The notes beneath the pieces were generated by a model that did not search any database, was not told where the DNA came from, and saw only the letters and a program-made list of their open reading frames with translations. The translations under genes and the position numbers were made by a program. From Streptomyces adelaidensis (lineage in GTDB: Bacteria; Actinomycetota; Actinomycetes; Streptomycetales; Streptomycetaceae), in contig NZ_JAEMUX010000032.1 of assembly GCF_016598475.1 (NCBI RefSeq), forward strand, positions 20,553 through 84,552: 64,000 nucleotides of DNA, in the 5' to 3' direction. Position 1 is the first letter of the stretch. The number at the start of each line of letters is the position of its first letter. Shown piece by piece: positions 42,987 to 51,888 of this stretch.

Positions 42987-44621
42987 ATGGACGCGGATAC
43001 CAAGAGGGATACGAAGAGGGTTGTCGAGAAGGAAGCGGGCGGTGGGGTGGGGGGCGACGCCCCCGGTGCGTCTGATGCGGCCGCTGTGGCCGACGGGGCG
43101 CAGCCGCGCAGTGTCCGGGTGGTGTTGCTCGCGCTCATGATCGCCATGCTGCTCGCGATGCTCGACAACATGATCATCGGGACCGCGATGCCGACGATCG
43201 TGGGCGAGCTCGGGGGCCTGGGACAGCTCTCCTGGGTCGTCACCGCGTACACGCTCGCGACCGCCGCCTCCACTCCCATCTGGGGCAAGCTCGGCGACCT
43301 GTACGGCCGCAAGGGGGTCTTCATGACCTCGATCGTGATCTTCCTGATCGGTTCGGCGCTGAGCGGGATGGCCCAGGACATGGACCAGCTGATCGCGTTC
43401 CGGGCGGTGCAGGGGCTCGGGGCCGGCGGGCTGATGGTCGGGGTCATGGCGATCATCGGCGACCTGATACCGCCGCGGGAGCGGGGCAAGTACCAGGGGA
43501 TGATGGCCGGCGTGATGGCCTTGGCCATGATCGCCGGACCGCTGGTGGGCGGGGCCATCACCGACCACTGGGGATGGCGCTGGTCCTTCTACATCAACCT
43601 GCCGCTCGGCGTGGTGGCGCTGCTCGCCGTCAGCGCCGTACTGCATCTGCCGAAGCCCTCGCGGGAGGGCAGGTCGGCCCGGAACATCGACTACCTCGGG
43701 GCCGCGCTGCTGGCCATCGGCATCACGGCGATCGTGCTGGTCACGACGTGGGGCGGGACCGAGTACGCGTGGGGCTCGGCCGTCATCATGGAGCTGATCG
43801 CGATCGGCGTGGCCTCGCTGGCCGGGTTCTTCTTCGTGGAGACCAGGGTGGCGGAGCCGGTGATTCCGCTGCATATCTTCCGCAGCCGGAACTTCTCGCT
43901 GATGGCCGTGATCGGGTTCTTCACCGGGTTCGTGATGTTCGGCGCGGTGCTCTTCCTGCCGCTGTACCAGCAGTCGGTGCAGGGCGCGTCCGCCACCAAC
44001 TCCGGGCTGTTGCTGCTGCCGATGCTGGGGGCGATGCTCGCGGTGTCGATGATCGCCGGGCGGGTGACCACGGGGAGCGGGCGGTACAAGGTCTTTCCCC
44101 TCGTCGGGAGTGTCCTGATGATCGTGGGGCTGTTCCTGCTGGCGCAGATGGACACCGGTACGAGCCGGGTGACGTCCGGGGTGTTCATGGCTGTGCTGGG
44201 TGCCGGTATGGGGTGTCTGATGCAGATCACCATGCTGGTCGCGCAGAACAGCGTCGAGATGAAGGACATGGGGGTCGCGTCGTCGACCAGCACGTTGTCC
44301 CGGACGCTCGGGTCGTCCTTCGGGGTGGCTGTCATGGGGGCGCTCTTCAACAACCGGGTGCAGGACGTCATGGCCGAGCGGGCCGGGGCGCTGGGGTCGA
44401 AGGTGACCGAGCAGTCGGCGCAGTTGGATGCGGCGAGCCTGGCGAAGTTGCCTGCGGCGGCTCGGGAGGCGTATCAGTTCGCGGTCGCTTCGGGGACGCA
44501 CTCGGCGTTCCTGCTCGGGGCGATCGTGGCTGTGGTGGCGTTGATCGCCGCGGTGTTCGTCAAGGAGGTGCCGTTGCGGGGGGCCGGGGGGCCTTCCGCG
44601 GCGGAGGGTGCCGGCGTCTGA
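42987..44621 (+). CDS. MFS drug exporter, DHA2 (EmrB/QacA) family, 14 helices
   Basis: 544 aa, ATG after GGAGGG. After a ~35-residue polar N-terminus there are 14 membrane helices. Motifs: LDNMIIGTAMPTIVGEL (D1 motif of DHA2), TAASTPIWGKLGDLYGRKGVF (motif A), GLGAGGLMVGVMAIIGDLIPPRERGKYQGMM. Proton-driven export of cationic dyes, antiseptics or antibiotics; the actual substrate is unknown. C-terminal part (ALFNNRVQDVMAERAGAL...) is a cytoplasmic loop before the last helix. Controlled by the divergent TetR gene. Confidence 0.94.
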   Translation: MDADTKRDTKRVVEKEAGGGVGGDAPGASDAAAVADGAQPRSVRVVLLALMIAMLLAMLDNMIIGTAMPTIVGELGGLGQLSWVVTAYTLATAASTPIWGKLGDLYGRKGVFMTSIVIFLIGSALSGMAQDMDQLIAFRAVQGLGAGGLMVGVMAIIGDLIPPRERGKYQGMMAGVMALAMIAGPLVGGAITDHWGWRWSFYINLPLGVVALLAVSAVLHLPKPSREGRSARNIDYLGAALLAIGITAIVLVTTWGGTEYAWGSAVIMELIAIGVASLAGFFFVETRVAEPVIPLHIFRSRNFSLMAVIGFFTGFVMFGAVLFLPLYQQSVQGASATNSGLLLLPMLGAMLAVSMIAGRVTTGSGRYKVFPLVGSVLMIVGLFLLAQMDTGTSRVTSGVFMAVLGAGMGCLMQITMLVAQNSVEMKDMGVASSTSTLSRTLGSSFGVAVMGALFNNRVQDVMAERAGALGSKVTEQSAQLDAASLAKLPAAAREAYQFAVASGTHSAFLLGAIVAVVALIAAVFVKEVPLRGAGGPSAAEGAGV

Positions 44622-44709
44622 CGGGGGCATTGTCGCCCCCGCCGCCCCTACCCGTCCCATCCCCCAGGGGCGCTGCCCCTTCTTAACCCGGTTCTTTGTC
44701 CGCGGGTGC

Positions 44710-44760
44710 GTCGTGGCTCGTCGCGCAGTTCCCCGCGCCCCTGAAAAGCAGGGGCTGCGC
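44710..44760. repeat. Dispersed palindromic repeat copy
   Basis: GTCGTGGCTCGTCGCGCAGT then TCCCCGCGCCCCTGAAAAGCAGGGGCTGCGC: the reverse-oriented core of the repeat seen at 5521-5712, with a CCCCTGAAAAGCAGGGG hairpin. It lies between the convergent exporter gene and cseC. Confidence 0.75.
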
Positions 44761-44787
44761 GAGCGCCAGCGCGCGTGCGCGGTCGGC

Positions 44788-46182
44788 TCACCCGTCCCCC
44801 GACAACGGCAGCATCGGATAGCTGCCCGTGTTCGTCGGAGCGTGCTCCGGGAGCCACAGCACCGCGACCGCCCCCTCCGCCGGCACGTCGTCCGGGGCTC
44901 CGGCGGGGCGGACGTTGCGGAAGGTGAGGCGGGCGCCGAGGACCCGGGCCTGGCCGGCGGCGATGGTGAGGCCGAGGCCGTGGCCCTGGCCGGCCCGGTC
45001 GGAGGCGCCGGTGCGGAAGCGGCGGGGGCCGTCCGCGAGGAGGTCCTCGGGGAAACCGGGGCCATGGTCGCGGACCCGGATGACGCGGCCCTCGACGGAG
45101 ACCTCGATCGGCGGCCTGCCATGCTTCGCCGCGTTGGCCAGCAGGTTCAGCAGGACACGTTCGAGGCGCCGGGGGTCCGTCGTCACCGCCGACTCATGGA
45201 CGATCTGTACGCGCACACCCGCGTCCTTCGCCGCCACCCGCCGGGCCACGAACTCGCCCAGCAGGATGTCCTGCAGCTCCGCCCGCTCCGAGGCGCCGTC
45301 GAGACGGGCCACCTCCAGGACGTCCTCGACGAGGGTGCGCATCGCCTGCGCCCGGTCGCGGACCAGTTCGGACGGGCGGCCCTCAGGCAGCAGTTCCGCC
45401 GCGGTGAGCAGGCCCGTCACCGGCGTACGCAGCTCGTGGGCGATGTCCGCGGTCACCCGGCGCTCCGCCTCGATGCGCTGCCGCAGGGTGTCGGCCATGG
45501 CGTCCACGGCCCGCGCCAGCTCGGCCGTCTCGTCACGTACGGCACCGCCGATCGCGTCCTGGACCCGGACGTCCGACTCGCCCCTGGCCACCTGGTGCGC
45601 GGCGGCCGCCGCCTTGCGCAGCCGGCGGGACATCTGGCCGCCGATGAGCACACCGAGTGCCGAGCCGCCGAAGACGACCGCGATCGAACCGATGAGCAGG
45701 GCCTGGTCGAGATCCCTCATCACCGTGGAGCTGTGGTCGGTGAAGCGGGTGTTCAGGGACAGCACATGGCCGTCCTTCAGCGGGACCGCCGCCCAGATGT
45801 CGGGCACGCCGTTCGCACCCTCGGACACATAGGTGGCCCGGCGGCCCTCCTCGGTCTTGGCCCGCAGGTCCCCCGGGATGCCGGGGTCGTCGATCTGCAC
45901 CCCGAAGGCCCCGGACTTCAGCGTGCGGCCCGACTCGTAGATGCGCTGAGCGACCTGGAGGCGCTCGTCGGCCAGATCGCGCGCGTTGTCGAGCATCGAC
46001 ACTCGCGCCGCGTTGTGCACGACCAGGCTCAGCGCGATCGCCACCAGCGCGCCGACCAGCGCGATCGCCGCGCTCAGCTGCCAGCGCAGACCGGTACGGA
46101 TGCCCGGGCCGGGACCCGGCCCGAGGCCGACGGCGCCTGACGACATCCGGCCCCGCCCTCTTCGTATCCTCCTCATGTTCAT
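44788..46182 (-). CDS. cseC: CseC-like sensor histidine kinase of envelope stress
   Basis: 464 aa. Membrane helix ~32-54, extracytoplasmic sensing loop ~55-165, second helix ~167-190, HAMP, HisKA with ADIAHELRTPVTGLL (His in HELR), HATPase with LLNLLANAAKHG and VRDHGPGFP. Forms a two-component system with the response regulator encoded 15 bp upstream; in S. coelicolor the CseB/CseC pair induces sigE on cell-wall damage by vancomycin, lysozyme or beta-lactams. The assignment rests on the sigE-cseA-cseB-cseC order, which is complete here. Confidence 0.92.
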   Translation of the reverse strand: MNMRRIRRGRGRMSSGAVGLGPGPGPGIRTGLRWQLSAAIALVGALVAIALSLVVHNAARVSMLDNARDLADERLQVAQRIYESGRTLKSGAFGVQIDDPGIPGDLRAKTEEGRRATYVSEGANGVPDIWAAVPLKDGHVLSLNTRFTDHSSTVMRDLDQALLIGSIAVVFGGSALGVLIGGQMSRRLRKAAAAAHQVARGESDVRVQDAIGGAVRDETAELARAVDAMADTLRQRIEAERRVTADIAHELRTPVTGLLTAAELLPEGRPSELVRDRAQAMRTLVEDVLEVARLDGASERAELQDILLGEFVARRVAAKDAGVRVQIVHESAVTTDPRRLERVLLNLLANAAKHGRPPIEVSVEGRVIRVRDHGPGFPEDLLADGPRRFRTGASDRAGQGHGLGLTIAAGQARVLGARLTFRNVRPAGAPDDVPAEGAVAVLWLPEHAPTNTGSYPMLPLSGDG

Positions 46183-46197
46183 GCCGGCCCCGCCCGC

Positions 46198-46905
46198 TCA
46201 GGCCTTCAGCTTGTAGCCGAAGCCGCGGACCGTGTCGATCCGGTCCTGACCGATCTTCGTCCGCAGCCGCTGCACATGGACGTCGACGACCCGGGTGTCG
46301 CCGCCCCAGCCGTAGTCCCACACGCGTTCGAGCAGCTTGTCGCGGGACAGGACCGTGCCGGGGGCCGAGGAGAACTCCAGGAGCAGCCGCATCTCGGTCG
46401 GGGTGAGCGCCACCGGCACCCCGGATCTCCGTACCTCCATGCCCTCCGTGTCGATCTCCAGCTCGCCGAAGGTGAGCACCGCGGCGGCGCCCGCGTCGGC
46501 GGCGTCCTCGGCCCTGGCGGCACCGCCGCTCGCGTGGCCGAAGCGCCGCAGCACCGCGCGGATCCGGGCGACCAGTACGGCACCGTCGAACGGCTTGGTC
46601 ACATAGTCGTCGGCGCCTGCCTCCAGGCCCAGCACGACGTCGATGGAGTCGGCGCGCGCGGAGAGCATGATCACCGGGACGGTCGACTCGTCACGGATAC
46701 GGCGGCACAGCGAGACCCCGTCGAGGCCCGGGACCATGACGTCGAGGAGGGCGATGTCGGGCCGGTCCGCGCGGAACGCCTCCAGGCCCGACAGCCCGTC
46801 GGGCATGGCCGTGACCGCGAAGCCGTCCCGCTCCAGCGCGAGCTGGGTGGCCTCACGGATGACGTCGTCGTCCTCGACGAACAGGACATGGGTCTGCTCT
46901 GCCAT
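46198..46905 (-). CDS. cseB: CseB-like response regulator
   Basis: 235 aa from ATG 46905; the frame stays open far upstream but is non-coding there. Receiver HVLFVEDDDVIREATQLALERDGF with phosphoacceptor Asp in IALLDVMVPGLDGVSL and switch residues IMLSARAD, TKPFDG; after an Ala-rich linker, a winged-helix (OmpR/PhoB) DNA-binding domain with LTPTEMRLLLEFSSAPG, RDKLLERVWDYGWGGDTRVVDVHVQRLRTKI. It presumably activates the sigE promoter. 16 bp upstream stop belongs to cseA. Confidence 0.93.
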   Translation of the reverse strand: MAEQTHVLFVEDDDVIREATQLALERDGFAVTAMPDGLSGLEAFRADRPDIALLDVMVPGLDGVSLCRRIRDESTVPVIMLSARADSIDVVLGLEAGADDYVTKPFDGAVLVARIRAVLRRFGHASGGAARAEDAADAGAAAVLTFGELEIDTEGMEVRRSGVPVALTPTEMRLLLEFSSAPGTVLSRDKLLERVWDYGWGGDTRVVDVHVQRLRTKIGQDRIDTVRGFGYKLKA

Positions 46906-46925
46906 CCGGTGTTCTCGTCCACTTC

Positions 46926-47621
46926 TCAACTCGGTTCGGGGGTGGCCGTCTCCGTGCCGCCCACCGCCGTGTTGTACTCGGTGCGCGTACTGGACCGCTG
47001 TACGAAACGGTCCTTGATCCAGCGGTAGGTGGTGACTTCCTCGCTGGACGGGTACGACGACGGATCGCCGTTCTCGTACAGCTGTCTGGTGACCAGGAGG
47101 TCGCCCCGGTCGATCTCCGTGTAGACGGGGGGCTGTTCGGAGAGGAACACGCTCCGGTACGTCCCCTTCTCCGGGCGGTACACGTACGAGGCCACCCCGA
47201 CGGCGTCCGCGCAGGTCATCACATTCACCACGATGTCGTCCGTCGAAGCCCCGGTGAGCCCGCCGTACGTCACGTCGACCGGGTACTCGTCGGCCACACA
47301 GGGTTCCAGGTCGTCCTTCACCGCCTTGCTGACCCGCGGGTCCGCCCGCACCATCCGGACGACCTCGCCGACGCTCGGATGTTCCGCGTCGGAACCGGCA
47401 CTGACCTGGGCGTCGGCCGAGGCGGCGGCGGACGGTGAGGCCGCGCCCGCCGCGAGGGAGTCGCTGTCGGCCGGCCCTTCGTCGCGTGCGCCGGTCCCGC
47501 CCGTGCCGCAGGCGGAGACGGAAAGGCCGAGGGCGGCGAGCACGGTCACCGCCGTGATCACCGCCTTGGTGGCCTGCCTGGCCCCCGGACCGGGGCCGGC
47601 CGCCGTGCTCAGGCCGCGCAA
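46926..47621 (-). CDS. cseA: CseA-like lipoprotein, negative modulator of the SigE pathway
   Basis: 231 aa. I place the start at TTG 47621: AAGGAG lies eight bases upstream and no other start gives a full signal peptide; it overlaps the end of sigE by 13 bases, so the two are coupled. Signal peptide with lipobox LSVSACGTGG (lipidated Cys at ~30), then an Ala/Ser-rich linker and a folded domain ~75-231 (VVRMVRADPRVSKAVKDDLEPC, YRSVFLSEQPPVYTE). In S. coelicolor CseA damps SigE activation. Extracytoplasmic, membrane-anchored. Confidence 0.85.
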   Translation of the reverse strand: MRGLSTAAGPGPGARQATKAVITAVTVLAALGLSVSACGTGGTGARDEGPADSDSLAAGAASPSAAASADAQVSAGSDAEHPSVGEVVRMVRADPRVSKAVKDDLEPCVADEYPVDVTYGGLTGASTDDIVVNVMTCADAVGVASYVYRPEKGTYRSVFLSEQPPVYTEIDRGDLLVTRQLYENGDPSSYPSSEEVTTYRWIKDRFVQRSSTRTEYNTAVGGTETATPEPS

Positions 47622-48160
47622 CGCTCCTGCTCCTTGCTCGCTTCGAGCACGCGGACGGCGCGCTCTTCGTGATCCCGCGACTCCAGCTCCTCGCGGAGCC
47701 GGGCCAGCGCACGGTGGAGGGTGCTCTTGACCGTCCCCGCCGACATGCCGAGGGCGGCGGCCGTCTCCTCCGTGGACATCTGCTCCCAGTGTCGCAGCAC
47801 CACGACACTGCGCTGCTTGGGAGCGAGCACCTTCATGATGTCCATGAGGAGGGCGCGGTCCGCGTGCTGCTCGGTGGAGTCGTCGATGCACGCGTCCGGC
47901 AGCTGCTCGGTGGGGACCTCCTCCAGCCGCCGAGCTCGCCACCACTCCGTCCGCGTGTTGATCATGACCCGGCGCAGATACGCGTCCGCCAGCCGCTTGT
48001 CCGCGATGCCGTCCCAGCGCCCGTACGTCCGCGCCAGCGCCGTCTGCAGCAGATCCTGGGCGTCCACCGGGTCCGGCACGAGCCGGCGGGCGCTGCGCAG
48101 CAGCGCGTCCTGCCGGGTACGGACGTACTCCTCGAATTCGAGCACCTCGCCGTGCGCCAT
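47609..48160 (-). CDS. sigE: ECF sigma factor SigE (envelope stress)
   Basis: 183 aa from ATG 48160, with GGAGGC upstream; TTG 48166 is only a formal alternative. Group 4 sigma: region 2 FEEYVRTRQDALLRSARRLV, DPVDAQDLLQTALARTYGRW, ADAYLRRVMINTRTEWWRARR; region 4 LAPKQRSVVVLRHWEQMSTEETAAALGMSAGTVKSTLHRALARLREEL. Closely matches S. coelicolor SigE from memory. It drives cell-wall and membrane genes, among them probably the MprF-like gene in this window. Uniquely regulated by CseB/CseC instead of an anti-sigma factor. Confidence 0.95.
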   Translation of the reverse strand: MAHGEVLEFEEYVRTRQDALLRSARRLVPDPVDAQDLLQTALARTYGRWDGIADKRLADAYLRRVMINTRTEWWRARRLEEVPTEQLPDACIDDSTEQHADRALLMDIMKVLAPKQRSVVVLRHWEQMSTEETAAALGMSAGTVKSTLHRALARLREELESRDHEERAVRVLEASKEQERCAA

Positions 48161-48496
48161 GATCAACCGCCTCCGTCCCCGTTTCCGGCATCCGCGCTCG
48201 CGCGCCGCCGGCTGTCCGCCGCTTCGTGTCGTTCGTTCCGCCGGATCCGCTGGTTCGTTCTCGCGGGTGCCTGCGGTACGCCAATGAAGTTACGGAGGGG
48301 TTGTCACGGAGGTGTCCGAGGCAGCCTGCGGAGAACGCTCGGCTGTCCGTCGGTTGTGTAACGGAAGTAGGTACGGGGTAGGGCGGGACGGGTTTCTGGG
48401 TGGTGATGGGGTGATTTGCCTCGCCGGGCACCGCCCGCTCACCCATCGGGTCTGTGTCGCGGTGATGCCTCGGCGAGGTGCGGGCTGTGGACGCGG
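48161..48496 (-). other. Upstream region of sigE
   Basis: 336 bp between the mutY stop and the sigE start on the same strand. It must carry the sigE promoter and CseB site, but I see no hexamer pair with good spacing that I would defend, nor a clear direct repeat for an OmpR-type regulator. No gene detected. Confidence 0.6.
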
Positions 48497-49393
48497 TCAG
48501 GTGAGGGGGAGGCGGTACAGCCCGTCCGGAAGGGGTTCCACCAGCCCGTCGGCGACCAGACCGTCGAGAGCGCGGGCGCGCTGTACGGGCTCGTCCCACA
48601 CCTGGTCGAGAACCGCCTGCGGTACGGGCGCGATCGCGTCCCGCAGTACGGCGAGGAGCTTGCCGCGGACCTGGCGGTCGGTACCGGCGTACGTCTGACC
48701 GCGCCGGGCCGGACCCTCGTGCGCGGGCTTCCCGGCGAGCCGCCAGGCGCACTGCCCGGCGATCGGACAGCGCGCGCACGTCTCGTTCTTCGCCGTGCAC
48801 ACCAGCGCGCCCAGCTCCATCGACGCGGCCGCCCAGCGGGACGCCGTCCCGTCGTCCTCGGGCAGCATCGCCCGGGCCAGCTTCCGCTCGGCCGCCGTCG
48901 TGGCGTTCGGCGGGTACTGCGTGCCGGTGACCGCACGGGCCAGGACGCGCCGGACATTGGTGTCCAGCACCGCGTGCCGCTGCCCGTACGCGAACGACGC
49001 CACCGCCGCGGCCGTGTACTCACCGATGCCGGGCAGCGCGAGCAACTGCGCGTGATCCCGCGGTACGTCCCCGCCGTGCCGTTCCGTTATGGCCGCCGCC
49101 GCGCCGTGCAGCCGTAGCGCGCGCCGCGGGTACCCGAGGCGGCCCCAGGCGCGCACCGCCTCGCCCGGCGGCTCCTTCGCGAGGTCCGCCGGCCGGGGCC
49201 AGCGGGCCAACCACTGCTCATAGATGGGCAGTACGCGATTGACCGGGGTCTGCTGGAGCATGAACTCGCTGACCATCACCCCCCACGGGCCGGCCTCCGG
49301 CCGCCGCCAGGGCAGGTCACGGGCGTGCGTCTCGAACCAGGAGATCACCGGGGTGTGCAGGGGCAGGGGCTTGGGTTTTGTGGGTGCAGTCAT
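48497..49393 (-). CDS. mutY: A/G-specific adenine glycosylase
   Basis: 298 aa from ATG 49393. Base-excision repair enzyme removing A opposite 8-oxoguanine. Catalytic Glu in VSEFMLQQTPVNRVLP, helix-hairpin-helix LLALPGIGEYTAAAVASFAYG, catalytic Asp in VLDTNVRRVL, and the [4Fe-4S] cysteines CTAKNETCARCPIAGQC (C-x6-C-x2-C-x5-C). The C-terminal NUDIX-like domain is short, as in other actinobacteria. Stands alone, upstream of sigE on the same strand. Confidence 0.95.
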   Translation of the reverse strand: MTAPTKPKPLPLHTPVISWFETHARDLPWRRPEAGPWGVMVSEFMLQQTPVNRVLPIYEQWLARWPRPADLAKEPPGEAVRAWGRLGYPRRALRLHGAAAAITERHGGDVPRDHAQLLALPGIGEYTAAAVASFAYGQRHAVLDTNVRRVLARAVTGTQYPPNATTAAERKLARAMLPEDDGTASRWAAASMELGALVCTAKNETCARCPIAGQCAWRLAGKPAHEGPARRGQTYAGTDRQVRGKLLAVLRDAIAPVPQAVLDQVWDEPVQRARALDGLVADGLVEPLPDGLYRLPLT

Positions 49394-49480
49394 GGCGTCA
49401 TCGATCCTGCCATGTCGCTCCGCTGGGTGGGTGGGGGCGCGTCGTGGGCGGTGCGGTGGGTTGGCGGGTGCGGGTGCGTG

Positions 49481-49531
49481 GGGGCTGGTCGCGCAGTTCC
49501 CCGCGCCCCTGAAAAGCAGGGGCTGCGCCCC
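49481..49531. repeat. Dispersed palindromic repeat copy
   Basis: GGGGCTGGTCGCGCAGTTCC then CCGCGCCCCTGAAAAGCAGGGGCTGCGCCCC, followed by CGTGCTTTTCG. Same family as at 44710 and 60143, between mutY and the oxidoreductase pseudogene. Confidence 0.75.
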
Positions 49532-49565
49532 GTGCTTTTCGCTTTCGGCGCCCGAGCCTCCTGGG

Positions 49566-50614
49566 TCACGCGGGCCGGCCCAGTTGTGGGCCAAGCTTCG
49601 TCGCGATGTCCGTGAGGATCTGGACGTAGTCGTCGTGGGCGAAGGTGAAGGGGAGGGCGAAGGCGACCTCGTCGATCTCGCGGAAGGCGACGTTCGCGTG
49701 GAGTCGCTCGGCGATCTCGGTGGAGGTGCCGACGAGGTCGGGGGCGAAGAGGAGGCGGGCGGGGCCCTGCGGCGCGGTCGTGCGGGGCAGGCGCTCGGCC
49801 GCGTACGCCTCGTATCTGGCGCGCTGCTCGGCCGTCGCGGAGTCCGTGGGGATGACGACGAGTCCCTGGGAGACGCGGGCACGCTCGCCGTCGGGGTGGT
49901 GCGCGCGGAACTCCCGGATGTGGGAGAGCTGGATCTCGGCGAAGTCGGCCGAGTCGGCCGGGCCCGAGGCCTCTTCCGCCTTGACGACGCTGCTGGTCAG
50001 GAAGTTCATGCCGTTCTCCCCGGCCCAGCGGGCCGACCGCAGGCTGCCGCCGCCGTACCACGGACGAGCGCCCAGGCGGGGGAGTACGGCTGGACCCGGT
50101 CGGAGAAGACCTCGAAGCCCTCGGTGCCGCTGAAGTCGGTGGCCGCCTCGCCCCGCACGAAGCCGAGGCGCCGCCGGACCCGTTCGAAGCTGAAGTCCTC
50201 GGCGTCGGCGGTGTCCGGGTGGAGCGCCGGCTTGACGGTGTCGTAGTGCATCGGCGGTCCCACGCTGACACCCGGGTTGAGCCGGCCGCCGCAGAGCAGG
50301 TCGACCGTGGCCAGGTCCTCGGCGAGCCGCAGTGGGTTCTCCCAGCCCAGCGGGATGACGGCGGTGCCCAGTTCGATACGGCTCGTGCGCTGCGAGGCGG
50401 CGGCCAGGACGGCGACGGGGGAGGAGATGCCGTACTGCAGATGACGGTGGCGCAGCCACGCGCTGTCGAAGCCGAGCCGTTCGCCCAGTTCGATGATCTC
50501 CAGGGTCGATTCGTGGCCCCCGCGGGGGTCGGCCGCGTCGAACAGCCCGATGGTCAGAAAGCCCAGCTTCCGCAGCGGCCTCGAAACAGGTGCGTCTGAT
50601 TCTGATCCGCTCAT
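49566..50614 (-). pseudogene. LLM-class flavin-dependent oxidoreductase with one frameshift
   Basis: From ATG 50614 (GGAGAACACG upstream) to the stop at 49566: 1049 bases, one short of 350 codons. The N-terminal part (RKLGFLTIGLFDAADPRGGH, LGERLGFDSAWLRHRHLQYG, ASQRTSRIELGTAVIPLGWENP, FEVFSDRVQPYSP) and the C-terminal part (WYGGGSLRSARWAGENGMNFL, RLLFAPDLVGTSTEIAERLH, FALPFTFAHDDYVQIL) are both well preserved but in different frames, switching at the run of five G/C bases at 50078-50082. Restoring one base gives a luciferase-like TIM-barrel protein of 349 aa using FMN or F420. Either a fresh pseudogene or a sequence error in the homopolymer. Confidence 0.8.
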
Positions 50615-50933
50615 CGTGTTCTCCAGCCTGCTCCGGTGGGGGTGACGATTGTGGCAGGAGGGGTTGGGAGGCGGGTGGTCGGTTTCGTTCGCGTGGATTT
50701 CGCGTGCGTGGATTTCGTGAACGGGCGGTGGGGGGTCGGGAGTTCGTGACGTTCGTACGAGCCGGTGCCGGTTACGGACGGTGTGTGCGCAGGCCTTCTG
50801 ATCACGTACGGCGATCGTGGACCGCCGGGTCGGGGCGGTGGTCGGGACGACCGGGATGATGATCCGTAAAAGTTGAGGTTTAGGGCGGCGGGTGGGGCGA
50901 GCGACGGGGCGGATCTCTCGTACAGTTTGCGCC
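50615..50933 (+). other. Intergenic region upstream of the secreted protein gene
   Basis: 319 bp. Contains the 12-bp repeat GCGTGGATTTCG twice near 50692 and 50706 and a G-rich stretch. No supported gene. The only promoter element I trust is TACAGT at 50921-50926, the leaderless -10 candidate of the next gene. Confidence 0.55.
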
Positions 50934-51767
50934 GTGGGATCTCTGCGCAATCCGATCGGGCCGCTTCCCTCCACCATCTACTGGCGACGGAGGGCCATTC
51001 TGCTGACCGTCGTCGGTCTGCTGGCGCTGCTGGTCGTATGGGTCGTCGCCGGCGGTGGCGGGAACGGTGACAACAACGCGGGCGAGCCCGACGGCAAGAA
51101 CCCCGCGACCTCCATCACTCCCGGCCCGTCCGGTTCCGGTCCCGCGATCAGTGAAGCCCCGGGCGGACGTGACGAGTCGGGGGACGAGTCGAGTTCCGGC
51201 GGCGACAGTTCGGGTTCCGGCAGTGGTTCCGGCTCGGACTCGGGGTCGGGGTCAGGGTCAGGGGGTGCCGGTGGTGGGTCCGGTGCCGCCGGGGGCGGTA
51301 CGTCGGACGACGGGGGCAAGAACGGGAGCAGTTCCGGTGAGCAGGTGCCGGCGGGGTCCAGCCTGCCCGACTGCACCGCCGCTGCCGTGAAGTTGACCGT
51401 GCGCAGTGTCCGTAACTCCTACGAGCCCGCGGTGAACCCCACGTTCGAACTCATCGCCCGCAACTCCTCCGGCAGTGACTGCAAGCTCGACCTCGGGCCG
51501 GACAACACGGTCGTGACGATCACCGCGGCCGACGCGGACGACACGTTCTGGGCGTCCGACGACTGCCATGAGACCGCGGGCAGCCTGGTGTTCAAGGTGC
51601 CGGCCGGGGACCGGGTCACCTACACCGTGGAGTGGAACCGGGACCCCAGCGCCCCCAACTGTGCGACTCCGTCGGCCGGTTCGGCCGTGGCCGGGACGTA
51701 TCTCGTGGAGGCGAAGGCGCCCGGGCTGGCCACGGCCCGTCAGTCCTTCGTGCTGGCGAAGGACTGA
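50934..51767 (+). CDS. Membrane-anchored extracellular protein with Gly/Ser linker
   Basis: 277 aa from GTG 50934; TACAGT at 50921-50926 ends seven bases before it (leaderless candidate). Short cytoplasmic start (GSLRNPIGPLPSTIYWRRRA), one membrane helix (~21-39), a ~100-residue Gly/Ser/Asp-rich linker, then a folded domain ~145-277 (PDCTAAAVKLTVRSVRNSYEPAVNPTFELIARNSSGSDCKLDLGP...) with an immunoglobulin-like strand pattern and four Cys that could form disulfides. Family uncertain; DUF4232-like at best. Function unknown. Ends tail-to-tail with disA. Confidence 0.72.
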   Translation: MGSLRNPIGPLPSTIYWRRRAILLTVVGLLALLVVWVVAGGGGNGDNNAGEPDGKNPATSITPGPSGSGPAISEAPGGRDESGDESSSGGDSSGSGSGSGSDSGSGSGSGGAGGGSGAAGGGTSDDGGKNGSSSGEQVPAGSSLPDCTAAAVKLTVRSVRNSYEPAVNPTFELIARNSSGSDCKLDLGPDNTVVTITAADADDTFWASDDCHETAGSLVFKVPAGDRVTYTVEWNRDPSAPNCATPSAGSAVAGTYLVEAKAPGLATARQSFVLAKD

Positions 51768-51824
51768 CGGGCGTCAGGGACGGCTTGGTCTGGGGCTGTG
51801 CCCCCAGCTGTGCCCCCAACCCCC

Positions 51825-51863
51825 GTCGGCCTTCGGCCTTGTCCTCGAACGCCGGACCGGCTG
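51825..51863. repeat. Second dispersed repeat family copy
   Basis: TCGGCCTTCGGCCTTGTCCTCGAACGCCGGACC followed by GGCTGA: a GGCC-hairpin and the TCGAACGCCGGAC tail that I associate with intergenic repeats in many Streptomyces genomes. It lies between two convergent genes. Confidence 0.6.
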
Positions 51864-51888
51864 AGAGAGGGCGGACGTCAGGCGTGAG

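Noticed and set aside
46926..48800. 624-codon frame covering cseA and antisense or off-frame sigE
   Set aside because: Only the part after the lipobox has proper codon bias; sigE occupies the upstream part in another frame.
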